Assembly (NCBI RefSeq): GCF_003851545.1
Contig: NZ_BHVX01000008.1
Coordinates: forward strand, 62,001-126,000
Direction of reading: 5' to 3'
Length of the DNA: 64,000 nucleotides
Source of the DNA: Ralstonia sp. SET104
Lineage (GTDB): Bacteria; Pseudomonadota; Gammaproteobacteria; Burkholderiales; Burkholderiaceae
Shown: in pieces, positions 38,014 through 46,699 of the stretch
Position numbering within the stretch: position 1 is the first letter of the stretch
Layout: each line of letters starts with the position of its first letter
Notes under the pieces: generated by a model
Database searches by the model: none
The model's input: the letters and a program-made list of their open reading frames with translations, nothing else
What the model was told of the DNA's origin: nothing
Position numbers and translations under genes: made by a program

Positions 38014-39306
38014 TCAGGCCTTCTCCGCCTGTGGGGCTTGCGGCACCGTTTGTGCCCCGGACGGTGCGGACGGTGCCGCCAGCGACGGATCGCCATGCGC
38101 ATCCGACCCCTTCACCTGGCTCACCCAGAACACGCAGAACAGCCCCGCCACCACGGCCAGCCAGCCGTTGAGGCCATAGCCCTCGATGCGGCCGCCCGCG
38201 CCGCCGGACAGCAGCAGCCCGCCCACCCATGCGCCCACGCCGGTGCCGACCGACATCACCGCGCTGTTGGCCGACAGGAACGCGCCCCGCACTTGCGGAG
38301 CGGGCACCGTCGTCATCAATGCCTGCATCGGCACCATGCGGCTGGAGAGAATCACCATGAAGAACGGGAAGAACAGCAGCATGCCGATGAAGGGCCAGTC
38401 AGGCAGATGCGTCATCACCAGCACCGGGATGAACGCCAGCAGCGCGGCGCCCACAAACACGCGGCGGCGGCCGTAGCGGTCGGCCAGCTTGCCGACGGCG
38501 CGTGAGCTGAAGAACGACGCCGCGCCGCCCGCCACATACAGCCATGACAGGTTTTCGGGCGACACGCCGTGGTTGGCCACCAGCACCGGCGAGATGAATG
38601 GGATCACCATCATGTGCGAGCCCATCATCACGAAGGTCAGCACGAAGGCACGCAAATGGCGCGGGTTGGTGAGCAGTTGCCACAGGCCGTAGAGAATTTC
38701 GCCCAGCGTCTGGCTGTGCTTGCCAGCCAGATGTTCGGCCAGCGGCGGAATGGTCTGCCGCGCGCCCAGCCAGATCAGCACGGTGAGCGCCGTCAGCAGG
38801 AAGAACGGCGCTGACCAGCCGAAGTGCGCGCCGATCGCAATGCCCACGGGCACGCCCGCCATGGCGGCCAGGGCAAATGACGTCATCACTACGCCGGTGG
38901 CCGCGCCGCGCCGCGCGGGCGGGATCACGTCGGACAGCACCGCCATGACGATCGAGCCGAGCACGCCGCCCGTGAGGCCCGCAAACGCGCGGGCAAACAG
39001 CAGCATGCTGTAGCTGCCCGACAGCGCACACGCCAGGTTGGCCAGTGTGAAGAGGCCATAGACGGTCAGCAGCAGGCGGCGCCGGTCAAAGCGGTCGACA
39101 TACGTAGCGGCCAGCAGCCCCGAAGCGCCGGAGCAAAGCGAATACACCGACACCGCCGTCGCGAACGCCGCCGGGCCAATGCCAAACGTATGCATGATTT
39201 GCGGACCGAGCGGCATCATCACCATGAAATCCATGATGACGGTGAACTGCGTGAGCGCGAGCAGCCAGAGCAACCGGCGCTCGCGCGAGGAATCAAGTAA
39301 GGGCAT
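38014..39306 (-). CDS. MFS exporter, DHA1-type
   Basis: 430 residues with about 12 hydrophobic segments. Helix 1 VIMDFMVMMPLGPQIM and loop YVDRFDRRRLLLTVYGL (motif A) place it among drug/arabinose exporters. C-terminus is charged and Pro-rich (SAPSGAQTVPQAPQAEKA). The start MPLLDSSRERR (39306) is chosen; the frame runs 38 codons further without hydrophobic content. A TATCTTAAGATA palindrome lies 88 bp upstream. Confidence 0.85.
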   Translation of the reverse strand: MPLLDSSRERRLLWLLALTQFTVIMDFMVMMPLGPQIMHTFGIGPAAFATAVSVYSLCSGASGLLAATYVDRFDRRRLLLTVYGLFTLANLACALSGSYSMLLFARAFAGLTGGVLGSIVMAVLSDVIPPARRGAATGVVMTSFALAAMAGVPVGIAIGAHFGWSAPFFLLTALTVLIWLGARQTIPPLAEHLAGKHSQTLGEILYGLWQLLTNPRHLRAFVLTFVMMGSHMMVIPFISPVLVANHGVSPENLSWLYVAGGAASFFSSRAVGKLADRYGRRRVFVGAALLAFIPVLVMTHLPDWPFIGMLLFFPFFMVILSSRMVPMQALMTTVPAPQVRGAFLSANSAVMSVGTGVGAWVGGLLLSGGAGGRIEGYGLNGWLAVVAGLFCVFWVSQVKGSDAHGDPSLAAPSAPSGAQTVPQAPQAEKA

Positions 39307-39710
39307 GAGGGCGAATGAAGAGAGGGAAGAAGCGGCGCGCGCAGACCACAGCCGGAACCGGCCCGCTGGCGCACCGCGTTGTGTCGAAAAACATATCTTA
39401 AGATAGTTGTCGTGACACAAGAAGTCAAACTTTATTCAAGGATGATTCTGCATCTCGTCACAGCGCCGAGGCGTGCAATGAATTATTTCGCCCGCCGCAT
39501 CGAAAGCGCGCGGCACGGGCGGTGCCCATTGGCGGCAGACCCTCCGATCGTCAGGGCGTGATGCGTGCGGGCCGGGCAGATAGTGGCAAATCAAATGAAC
39601 GTCATCGCAACATTTAATTGGTCGATCGTGAGCGACTTCGCTATCGTCAACGCCGCCTGCCCGATGCCGTTTGCACTCGGGGCCGGACCAACCCAATGCC
39701 TGAATGCAAT
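39307..39710. other. 404-bp gap between MFS and allE genes
   Basis: Divergent regulatory gap. Contains the palindrome at 39394-39405 and an AT-rich patch around 39580-39620 (AAATCAAATGAACG, ACATTTAATTGG) before allE. No credible coding frame seen. Confidence 0.6.
39394..39405. promoter_or_regulatory. Perfect 12-bp palindrome TATCTTAAGATA
   Basis: Lies in an AT-rich patch upstream of the MFS exporter start. Symmetry and place suggest an operator for a MarR/TetR-type protein; no such regulator is adjacent. Confidence 0.4.
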
Positions 39711-40547
39711 ATGTCTAAGACCACGTATTACGCACCGCATGGCGGCCATCCGCCGCAGACCGATCTGCTGACCGACCGCGCGATGTTCACCGAGGCGTAC
39801 GCAGTCATCCCGAAAGGGGTAATGCGCGACATCGTCACGAGCTGGCTGCCCTTCTGGACGAACACGCGCCTGTGGGTGATCGCGCGCCCGTTGTCGGGTT
39901 TTGCTGAAACCTTCTCGCAGTACATCGTTGAAGTGAACCCGGGCGGCGGCAGCGACAAGCCTGAGCAAGACAAGAACGCCGAAGCCGTGCTGTTTGTCGT
40001 TGAAGGCGAAGCCGAGCTGACGCTGCAAGGTACGACGCACACGCTCAAGCCAGGTGGCTACGCGTTCATTCCGCCGGGTGCTGACTGGACGCTGCACAAC
40101 GCCAGCGATTCTGCGGTGCGCTTTCATTGGATCCGCAAGCACTACCAGGTGGTCGACGGCATTCCGCTGCCGGACGCGTTCGTTACCAATGAGCAGGACG
40201 TCGAGCCGATTCCGATGCCGGGCACCAACGGCGCCTGGGTGACAACACGCTTTGTCGACATGAGCGACATGCGCCACGACATGCACGTGAACATCGTGAC
40301 GTTCGAGCCGGGCGGCGTGATTCCGTTTGCTGAAACGCATGTGATGGAGCATGGCCTGTACGTGCTCGAGGGCAAGGCTGTCTATCGCCTGAACCAGGAC
40401 TGGGTTGAGGTGGAAGCGGGCGACTTCATGTGGTTGCGCGCGTTCTGCCCACAGGCTTGCTATTCGGGTGGCCCCGGCCGCTTCCGCTACTTGCTGTACA
40501 AGGATGTGAACCGCCACATGAACCTGACGCTGAACCCGGCGCGCTAA
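39711..40547 (+). CDS. allE: (S)-ureidoglycine aminohydrolase
   Basis: 278 residues, a bicupin. Converts ureidoglycine to ureidoglycolate in purine breakdown. It shows YYAPHGGHPPQTDLLTDRAMFTEAYAVIPKGVMRDIVTS (family lead), cupin 1 with LFVVEGEAEL, and cupin 2 with ETHVMEHGLYVLEGKAVYRL, whose His/Glu bind Mn. ATG 39711 fits family length; the frame is open 31 codons further. It stands apart from alc/allA (57 kb). A strong terminator follows. Confidence 0.9.
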   Translation: MSKTTYYAPHGGHPPQTDLLTDRAMFTEAYAVIPKGVMRDIVTSWLPFWTNTRLWVIARPLSGFAETFSQYIVEVNPGGGSDKPEQDKNAEAVLFVVEGEAELTLQGTTHTLKPGGYAFIPPGADWTLHNASDSAVRFHWIRKHYQVVDGIPLPDAFVTNEQDVEPIPMPGTNGAWVTTRFVDMSDMRHDMHVNIVTFEPGGVIPFAETHVMEHGLYVLEGKAVYRLNQDWVEVEAGDFMWLRAFCPQACYSGGPGRFRYLLYKDVNRHMNLTLNPAR

Positions 40548-40566
40548 GCACCGCGCAGGTCAGACG

Positions 40567-40600
40567 AAAAAACCCGCCCGGATATGCCGGCGGGTTTTTT
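40567..40600 (+). terminator. Intrinsic terminator of allE
   Basis: AAAAAACCCGCC (40567-40578) is complementary to GGCGGGTTTTTT (40589-40600), an A/T-flanked symmetrical hairpin that could act on both strands. Confidence 0.85.
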
Positions 40601-40698
40601 CATGGGCGGTGCCGCTGCGTTGCGCCGACTTGCGCGTCGCGACTGGGCGCGTGCGTTCTCCGAGCACCGGCCGCACGATCGCGTGAAGATTCTGGATC

Positions 40699-40845
40699 AT
40701 GCATCCGCTTCCGTGCTGCGGCGTGACGCTGCATTCGTTCTATGAAGTGCAGCGCAGTTCAATCGAGCTGATCGAGCTGATCGAGCCGATCGAGCCAGAG
40801 GTCTCGCGCACGCTGGTGCTCGTGACGCGCAAGGCCGCGCAGTGA
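40699..40845 (+). pseudogene. Possible regulator C-terminal remnant with IEL repeats
   Basis: 48-codon frame. It holds four 9-bp units ATCGAGC(T/C)(G/A) at 40762-40797, read as IEL IEL IEP IEP, then EVSRTLVLVTRKAAQ, which recalls the tail of LysR-type proteins. No start-side domain, no clear ribosome site. Could be chance; I give it low weight. Confidence 0.3.
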
Positions 40846-40981
40846 TCCCCCGCTGCACGTGCGCTCTACGAGATGATCGTTGACGAAGGGACAACGTTGG
40901 CCCGTTGATGAAGCTGCCATGGTGCGCGCGGGTGAAAAACCGGTCGGGGCGGCCTGGACCTTCTCACCCCGACCGTGCGGC

Positions 40982-41359
40982 TCACGCGCGTGAGCTCTGC
41001 GGGTCGGTGGGATAGCTTGAATCGCGGTGCCAGGCCAGCACGCCGCGTGCGTCGCTGCGTGGTTGGTCGGTGCCTTGTGTGTACGGATCGAAGCGGTCGC
41101 CTCTCCATGACAGGTAACCATAGGTGTCGGCCTGGCGATCGGCGCCTTGCGTAAAGAGATCGGCCTTGTTCGTCTGCTGTTGCCCCTGCGTGAATGGGTC
41201 CGCTTGGTCCATGCGGCTTTGTCCTTGCGTGTACGGGTCTGCAACTAGGGCGACGGCGGGTTGCGCTGCGAACAGGGCTGCAGATGCCGTTAGCGTGGCC
41301 AGCAGGGCGAGCGGCAGACGGCGGGTGCGGGCGCGTGTGCTTGAACGGGGGGTGTGCAT
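40982..41359 (-). CDS. Small secreted protein with DP(Y/F)TQG repeats
   Basis: 125 residues. Signal peptide: Arg-rich start (TPRSSTRARTRRLP) and core LALLATLTASAALFAAQPAVA. The mature part repeats D-P-[YF]-T-Q-G: DPYTQGQ, DPFTQGQ, DLFTQGA and DPYTQGT, the first three 13 residues apart. A second pattern, YGYLSWRGD and RGVLAWHRD, alternates near the end. GAGGAG lies 7 bases before the ATG. No known function; likely periplasmic or extracellular. Confidence 0.72.
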   Translation of the reverse strand: MHTPRSSTRARTRRLPLALLATLTASAALFAAQPAVALVADPYTQGQSRMDQADPFTQGQQQTNKADLFTQGADRQADTYGYLSWRGDRFDPYTQGTDQPRSDARGVLAWHRDSSYPTDPQSSRA

Positions 41360-41627
41360 GATGAACTCCTCAGGGTGAGCGTGCGCCATCGGTGGATGGC
41401 AGTCCGACGGATCGGCGCCACCGGCTGGACGGCATCGATCTCCCAGGTTGGTCGCGGCACGGCTGCAAACCTGACACAGCATCGACAAAAAAAATGTGGC
41501 GCGCCAGCCTGTCCTCTCAGATACGCAGAGGGGACAGAGGTGGATGCAGAGAATGCGTACGCGCCGATCTTCTTATAAGGTGAACGCCGCACACCATCTG
41601 ACCTTCCATATTGCATGGAGCCCGTGC

Positions 41628-42071
41628 ATGACCCAGCCAGCCAATCCCGACTTTGCCGCCACCATTGCTGCCAGCTTCAACAAGCAGAATGCGATGCATC
41701 TGATTCAGGCGACGCTGCCCGTCGTTGAATACGGCCGCGCTGAAATTCACCTTCCCCATTGGGACGGCGTGGAGCAGCAACATGGCTTCGTGCACGGCGG
41801 GGTCGTCGGCATGATCGCGGATTCCGCCGCCGGCTATGCGGCCATGACGACGGTCCCGGCGAGTGCGTCGGTGCTGACGGTCGAATACAAGATGAACCTT
41901 GTCGCACCGGCCGACGGCGAGAAGCTCATCGCCAGGGGCGCGGTCGTTCGCGCGGGTCGAACGCTGATCGTCACCCAGGCGGAAGTCTTCGCGGTCAGTG
42001 GCGGCCGGGAAGCGCTGTGCGCGCTGATGCAGCAGACCATCATGGTGCTGCAGGGTAAGGCAGAGAAGTAG
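41628..42071 (+). CDS. PaaI-type hotdog thioesterase
   Basis: 147 residues, hotdog fold. The substrate loop VEQQHGFVHGGVVGMIADSAAGYAA carries the typical HGG and Asp, followed by VLTVEYKMNLVAPADGEKL. Probably hydrolyses an acyl-CoA; substrate unknown. ATG 41628 matches family length (about 140-150). Confidence 0.85.
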   Translation: MTQPANPDFAATIAASFNKQNAMHLIQATLPVVEYGRAEIHLPHWDGVEQQHGFVHGGVVGMIADSAAGYAAMTTVPASASVLTVEYKMNLVAPADGEKLIARGAVVRAGRTLIVTQAEVFAVSGGREALCALMQQTIMVLQGKAEK

Positions 42072-42193
42072 CAGCCGGGTCCCGTGTGCTGGGGCGCGCT
42101 CTGCCACCCGCGTGGTGGGGAAGCGCTGCGCACCTTCCCGGGCCAAAACCTCAATGGATTCCAGTCAACGTGCAGCCGACAGCGCTCGCGTTG

Positions 42194-43315
42194 CTAGCCC
42201 GGCAGCGCGAGCAAGCCATGCACGCCCTGCCAGCCGACATAGAGCCCCACCAGCGCAATCAGCACGCCAGAAAAGTAAGGCGCCTTGCGTGCGAAGTCCC
42301 CAAAGCCGCTCCAGCGCCGCGAGACGTGCCTCACGCTCAGCGCGGCCAGCGCGCCCGACGCCACCAGCGTCAGCGCCAGGCCGATGCTGAAGCACAGCAC
42401 CAGTGCCGCGCCCAGCGTCACCTTCTTGAGCTGCAGGCACAGCAGCAGCACCGTGATTGACGCGGGGCATGGGATCAGCCCGCCGGTGAGCCCGAACATG
42501 ACGATCTGGCCGGTGGTCACGTTTTGGTTGGCGAAGCGGCGGCGGATGTCGTTTGCATGCGCGCGCTCGTGGGCGTCCTGGTATTCGGCCGACGACACAT
42601 CCAGCCCACCGTGGTCGTGCTCGGCAAACTCGACGTCATAGTCGTGCCGATGGTGTTCGTGTCCGAGCGACAGGCGTGCGGTGAACGCGTGCGGTTCTGG
42701 AATGGTTTGCTCAGATTCCAGAAAGCCATCGCGCTGCACAAAGCGGAAGGTCTGCTGGCTGCCCTCGGGCCGTTCCGTCACGATCCGAACCTGATCGGCC
42801 GTCCACATGTGGCCGTGCCTGCCCTCGCGCGTGAGCCGGAAGCGTGGCGGCACGCCGTCTTCAAACACTTCCAGCCGGACGATGCCGTGCCCGGTGTCGA
42901 TGCGCCGGGCCTCGTCATGGCCGTGATGATGGCCGTGATCATGGTCATGGGCGTGGTCATGATCATGTGCCGCGTGCGTGCTGCGCCATGTGCGCCACAT
43001 CATCCACGCCGCCACGGCCACGATCAGTACGGCAGAGGCCACCTGGAAGTACGGCTCCGTGGTCTCTGCATTCCAGTTGCGACCGAAGTACAGGCCCGCC
43101 ATGGCCACTGCCCACACCACCGCCGTGTGCGAGAGCGTCGCCGACAGCCCCAGCAGCACCGCCTGCCCCAGCGTGCCCCGGATGGCGACGATGAACGCCG
43201 CCATCATCGTCTTGGAGTGCCCAGGCTCCAGGCCATGCAGCGCGCCCAGCAGGATCGCGCTAGGGACAAACAGCCAGGCATTGCCTTGTTGCAGCAGGGT
43301 GGCGAACGCAGTCAT
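42194..43315 (-). CDS. rcnA: Nickel/cobalt efflux protein RcnA (NicO family)
   Basis: 373 residues. Six or so hydrophobic segments; helix 1-2 hold LLGALHGLEPGHSKTMMAAF (family motif with His and Asp/Glu ligands) and the later helix GLTGGLIPCPASITVLLLCL (second motif). A His/Asp-rich cytoplasmic linker (HDHDHAHDHDHGHHHGHDE) and an extended insert lie between, as in E. coli RcnA. It is divergent from rcnR with an exact RcnR operator between. Confidence 0.95.
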   Translation of the reverse strand: MTAFATLLQQGNAWLFVPSAILLGALHGLEPGHSKTMMAAFIVAIRGTLGQAVLLGLSATLSHTAVVWAVAMAGLYFGRNWNAETTEPYFQVASAVLIVAVAAWMMWRTWRSTHAAHDHDHAHDHDHGHHHGHDEARRIDTGHGIVRLEVFEDGVPPRFRLTREGRHGHMWTADQVRIVTERPEGSQQTFRFVQRDGFLESEQTIPEPHAFTARLSLGHEHHRHDYDVEFAEHDHGGLDVSSAEYQDAHERAHANDIRRRFANQNVTTGQIVMFGLTGGLIPCPASITVLLLCLQLKKVTLGAALVLCFSIGLALTLVASGALAALSVRHVSRRWSGFGDFARKAPYFSGVLIALVGLYVGWQGVHGLLALPG

Positions 43316-43349
43316 GGGCGGGTGCAGGTTACGATTTTTCGATCGGCGG

Positions 43350-43368
43350 ATTATACTCCCCCCTAGTA
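43350..43368. promoter_or_regulatory. RcnR operator overlapping the rcnA -10 box
   Basis: TACT-CCCCCC-T-AGTA (43354-43368) is the known RcnR target TACT-G6-N-AGTA read from the other strand. On the minus strand TATAAT (43355-43350) forms a -10 box that touches the operator, so binding would block rcnA. A second C6 tract lies at 43400-43405. Confidence 0.85.
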
Positions 43369-43420
43369 TTGCCGTGCTACCCTGCCGCGACTTCAACATC
43401 CCCCCTCGACACATCAACCC

Positions 43421-43693
43421 ATGGCCCATACCATCCGCGACAAAGCCAAGCTGCTGGCGCGTGTACGGCGCATCCAGGGGCAGGCGACTGCGCTGGAGAA
43501 GCAACTCGCTGACGAGGGCGATTGCACGGCCATCCTGCAGCAGATCGCAGCAATTCGCGGTGCAGTCAATGGGCTGATGGCTGCTGTCATTGAAGGCCAC
43601 CTGACGGATCATGTGGTGAAAGAACCCACCGAGGCGCAGCGCCAGGAAGACCTCGACGCCGTGCTGCAGGTGATCAAGTCCTATCTGAAATAG
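43421..43693 (+). CDS. rcnR: Ni/Co-sensing repressor RcnR
   Basis: 90 residues of the CsoR/RcnR/FrmR fold. All four RcnR metal ligands are in place: His3, Cys35, His60 and His64 (AHT..., GDCTA, GHLTDH). This set separates RcnR from copper-binding CsoR and formaldehyde-binding FrmR. It represses rcnA until Ni or Co binds. Confidence 0.95.
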   Translation: MAHTIRDKAKLLARVRRIQGQATALEKQLADEGDCTAILQQIAAIRGAVNGLMAAVIEGHLTDHVVKEPTEAQRQEDLDAVLQVIKSYLK

Positions 43694-43713
43694 CGCGTGG
43701 GTGCGTAACGGCA

Positions 43714-43815
43714 TTGCTGGATGACGCAGTGCTCGGCCATCGTCTCGCGCCCGTTGCGGTGGCGGGCATGGCGATGATCCTGCTGGGGCTGGCGGTGGTG
43801 TTCCGGGCGAGATAG
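43714..43815 (+). pseudogene. Possible DMT-type transporter C-terminal remnant
   Basis: 33 codons ending at 43815 read LLDDAVLGHRLAPVAVAGMA then MILLGLAVVFRAR, like the last helix of EamA/DMT transporters. No start or ribosome site; short enough to be chance. Confidence 0.3.
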
Positions 43816-43837
43816 CGGGCCAGCCGTGCGGTTGCCG

Positions 43838-45190
43838 TCAGGCCTTCGGCAGCCGCACCGTCACGCGCAGCCCGCCGGCATCACCCTCGGCGTCACCCAG
43901 TTCGACCTCGCCACCCAGGCGCCGCACAACGGTACTGACGATAGACAACCCCAGCCCCGAGCCGGTCGCCTCGTTGCCGAGCACGCGATAGAACGGGTCG
44001 AACACGCGCGCGCGTTCGCCGGCGGGGATGCCGGGGCCGGTGTCCTGCACGGCGATCGACACCACGCGCGCATCGGTGGCGACCGACAGATCGATGCGCC
44101 CGCCTGCCGGCGTGTAGCGGATGGCGTTGTCAACAAGGTTGCGCACGGCGACGAAGAGGTCGAGTTCATTGGCATGCACGCGCGCATCGGTTTCAGTGGT
44201 GACGCCCATGTCGAGCCGCTTGGCGTCAGCCAGCGGCATGAGGTCTTCGAGCACGCTGCGGAACACGCGCTGGACCGACACGGTGCTCGTTGGCACGCCG
44301 GTGGCTTCCTGCGCGCGCGCCAGTGCGAGCAACTGTTCGAGCAGCCCACGGCTGCGTTCGATGCCCTGGCGCAGCGTGGCAAGCCGCTCCTGCGCATCGG
44401 GCGACATGGCGGCCTGCCCCAGCCGCTCGGCCTGCAGCGACAGTGCGGACAGCGGTGTGCGCAGTTCGTGCGCGGCATCGGCAACAAAGCGGTGCTGCGC
44501 GTCCATCGACTGCTGCACCCGCGCCAGCAGGCGGTTGATGGCCACCACAAACGGACGCACTTCGTCGGGCACGGCCTCGGGTGCGAAGGCGTGCAGTTGA
44601 CGCAGATCCACCGTCTCGCGTTGGTCGACCTCGTGCGCAAGGCGCTTAATGGGCGCGAACATCTTGCGCAGCACGTGGGCCACCGCCAGCAACAGGATGG
44701 GCACCAGGATCACGAACGGGATGAGCGTGAGGATGGCGCTGTCGCGCGCGGTCTCATCGCGCACGGCGGTCTCCTGCGCCACGGCAACGCGCTGACCATT
44801 GACGAGCGTACGGACCCATACGCGGTACTCGCGCTTGCCGGCACGTGCAGTCTGCATGCCGTCGACCAGCGTTGCCGGAAGGGTCGGGCGCCGTGCGTCT
44901 GCATCCGGCGCGGCCGCCGTGCCGGGCGCGGGCAGCACTTGTGCGAGCACGCGCGCCTCTTTGTCCGACACCGGCGTGTTCTCGCCCAGATTGTTGGTGG
45001 CGGGCAGATGCGTCGGGTCAAACATGGCGCCGACCTGGCGCAGCACGTCATCCTGCAGTGCATAGGCTTCGTGAAACGCTTCGCCAAACGCCACACCACC
45101 AGCCAGCACCGCCACCGTCACGATGATTGCCGACAGCCAGATCGACAGCCGCCGCTGCACCGATGCCGCGGTGGACGTGGATGCCGTCAT
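43838..45190 (-). CDS. Sensor histidine kinase, QseC-like
   Basis: 450 residues. Two transmembrane helices (about 18-38 and 150-172) around a periplasmic domain; HAMP-like linker; kinase with H box AAHELRTPLSAL, NLVDNAIRYTP, DTGPGIPAGE and GSGLGLSIV. Its ATG overlaps the regulator stop by four bases (ATGA, 45187-45190), which decides the start over 45211. Forms an operon with the response regulator upstream. Confidence 0.9.
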   Translation of the reverse strand: MTASTSTAASVQRRLSIWLSAIIVTVAVLAGGVAFGEAFHEAYALQDDVLRQVGAMFDPTHLPATNNLGENTPVSDKEARVLAQVLPAPGTAAAPDADARRPTLPATLVDGMQTARAGKREYRVWVRTLVNGQRVAVAQETAVRDETARDSAILTLIPFVILVPILLLAVAHVLRKMFAPIKRLAHEVDQRETVDLRQLHAFAPEAVPDEVRPFVVAINRLLARVQQSMDAQHRFVADAAHELRTPLSALSLQAERLGQAAMSPDAQERLATLRQGIERSRGLLEQLLALARAQEATGVPTSTVSVQRVFRSVLEDLMPLADAKRLDMGVTTETDARVHANELDLFVAVRNLVDNAIRYTPAGGRIDLSVATDARVVSIAVQDTGPGIPAGERARVFDPFYRVLGNEATGSGLGLSIVSTVVRRLGGEVELGDAEGDAGGLRVTVRLPKA

Positions 45191-45852
45191 TGGCCCCTCG
45201 GCACCATCCATCCCACCCCCCTGACGTTCTTGATGGCCTCCGCGCCGAGCTTCTTGCGCAGCGCATGGATGAGGAATTCGACTGCGTTGCTTGCCACCTC
45301 GTGGCCCCAGCCGTAAATGCGTTCTTCCAGTTCCGTGCGCGAAAGGATGGCGCCGGGGCGCAGCATGAGTGCTTGCAGCAGTGCGAATTCGCGTGCGGAC
45401 AGGCGCACCGGCTCGGCATCGCCCATGCGCGCTTCGTGCGCGGCGGGGTCGAGCGTGAGCGTGCCGTTGGTCAGCACCGGGCTGGCGGCCCCGCCCTTGC
45501 GGCGCAGGACGGCGCGCATCCGGGCCAGCAGCTCGACCATTTCGAAGGGTTTGAGGATGTAGTCGTCGGCGCCGCCGTCGAGGCCGCGTACGCGCTCATC
45601 CACCGCATCGCGCGCGGTCAGGATCAGCACCGGCACCGGGTTGTCTCGGGTGCGCAGGCTGCCGAGCACGGCGTGGCCGTCTTTGCCCGGCAAGCCGAGA
45701 TCGAGCAGCAGCACGTCGTAGTGCTGATGCGCGGCCACGTCCAGCGCGGTCTGGCCGTTGCGCACCCAGTCCACGGCATAGGCGGCGTCTTGCAGCGCGG
45801 CTTCTACGGCCGCGCCGATCATCGGGTCATCTTCAACGAGGAGAACGCGCAT
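45187..45852 (-). CDS. OmpR-family response regulator, QseB-like
   Basis: 221 residues. Receiver MRVLLVEDDPMIGAAVEAAL with Asp51 (LLLDLGLPG) and Lys in LKPFEMVEL; winged helix ending AIKNVRGVGWMVP. Acts with the overlapping kinase. Immediately upstream is a truncated membrane-protein gene (45871-46062) that probably belonged to the same unit. Confidence 0.9.
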   Translation of the reverse strand: MRVLLVEDDPMIGAAVEAALQDAAYAVDWVRNGQTALDVAAHQHYDVLLLDLGLPGKDGHAVLGSLRTRDNPVPVLILTARDAVDERVRGLDGGADDYILKPFEMVELLARMRAVLRRKGGAASPVLTNGTLTLDPAAHEARMGDAEPVRLSAREFALLQALMLRPGAILSRTELEERIYGWGHEVASNAVEFLIHALRKKLGAEAIKNVRGVGWMVPRGQ

Positions 45853-45870
45853 TCAATGTCTGGTGAATGG

Positions 45871-46062
45871 TCAGGCAGCCTGCAACGCGCTGTGCCGCGC
45901 CTGCCCGGTCGTATAGCCGATCTTGAGCGCCATCGAGAGCAGATCGCCCGCGGTTTCGCCCAGCGTGGTGGCGCTGATCTTCACGATCCAGAACGCCAGG
46001 GTGATCTCGGGCAGTTTGCTGCGGGACGGGGCCATGGGGTGCTTTTGTGCGGAGAGAACCAT
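45871..46062 (-). pseudogene. Truncated COG4705-like membrane protein gene
   Basis: 63 residues: MVLSAQKHPMAP... then KLPEITLAFWIVKISATTLG and ETAGDLLSMALKIGYTTGQA before a stop. The opening matches the N-terminus of COG4705 membrane-anchored proteins, which are about 250 residues with several helices (recalled family); here only the first helix remains. These genes often precede QseBC-type systems, consistent with the intact pair next to it. Confidence 0.6.
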
Positions 46063-46150
46063 GCGGATTCTCCAAGGGGATGAAGGGAGATTCCGCATCA
46101 GTCTGCCGGGGCAGACTTAGATCATCCATAGCCGCCCGGCAGCCAATGGC

Positions 46151-46540
46151 TTATTGCGCCAGGCGCCGCAACTTCCATTCCCCTCCAGGCTGCTTGCACA
46201 GCCACGCCGTCCATTGCTCCTTGCTGCTGCCGCGTGCGAGTTCGCTTTGCAGGCGCCGGCAGGATTGGCCGGCGTCGGTCTTGGTTTCCAGCGGCGTGAT
46301 GGTGGCGTCAATGGCGGCCTGCTTGCCCTTGGCGGGCCACGTCCATTGCGCGGGCGTGTTGTCGGTGGTGTTGACCAGCGCATCGCCCACGGCTTTGGTG
46401 AATGACTTCAGCTCCGTCGGGCTCATCGATCCGATGATGGTACTGGCCAGCACATTGCGGAAATATGCAAACGACGGCGTAGCGGCGGCAAACAGCGCGG
46501 CGCCAGCGAAGGCAAGCGCAAGACGGCGGCGATGCGGCAT
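46151..46540 (-). CDS. Small exported surface-antigen-like protein
   Basis: 129 residues with a signal peptide (LALAFAGAALFAAATPSFA). The mature domain, with NVLASTIIGSMSPTELKSFTKAV, NTTDNTPAQWTWPA, and a Cys pair (QSCRRLQ...WLCKQPGG), fits the RT0821/Lpp0805 surface-protein family of unknown function. Periplasmic or envelope location is expected. Confidence 0.7.
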   Translation of the reverse strand: MPHRRRLALAFAGAALFAAATPSFAYFRNVLASTIIGSMSPTELKSFTKAVGDALVNTTDNTPAQWTWPAKGKQAAIDATITPLETKTDAGQSCRRLQSELARGSSKEQWTAWLCKQPGGEWKLRRLAQ

Positions 46541-46699
46541 GGTGTGTCCTCGGGATGTGACGAAAAGGTGCCTTCATCCTAGACCATGCCGGACCGGTCA
46601 GTGATGACACATCAGTGCGGGCCCTGGGGTGACGCTCGCTCTGCACCGGTGCGCAAAGCCCGGCACAATGCAGGCACTGTCGCCTCATCACACATTGCA

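Noticed and set aside
42801-42985. Simple-sequence CAT/GGTCAT repeats
   Set aside because: They are the codons of the His-rich loop of rcnA, not a separate repeat element.
45833-46129. A 98-codon frame opposite the truncated membrane gene
   Set aside because: Overlaps the remnant with recognisable N-terminal sequence and shows no protein-like pattern.
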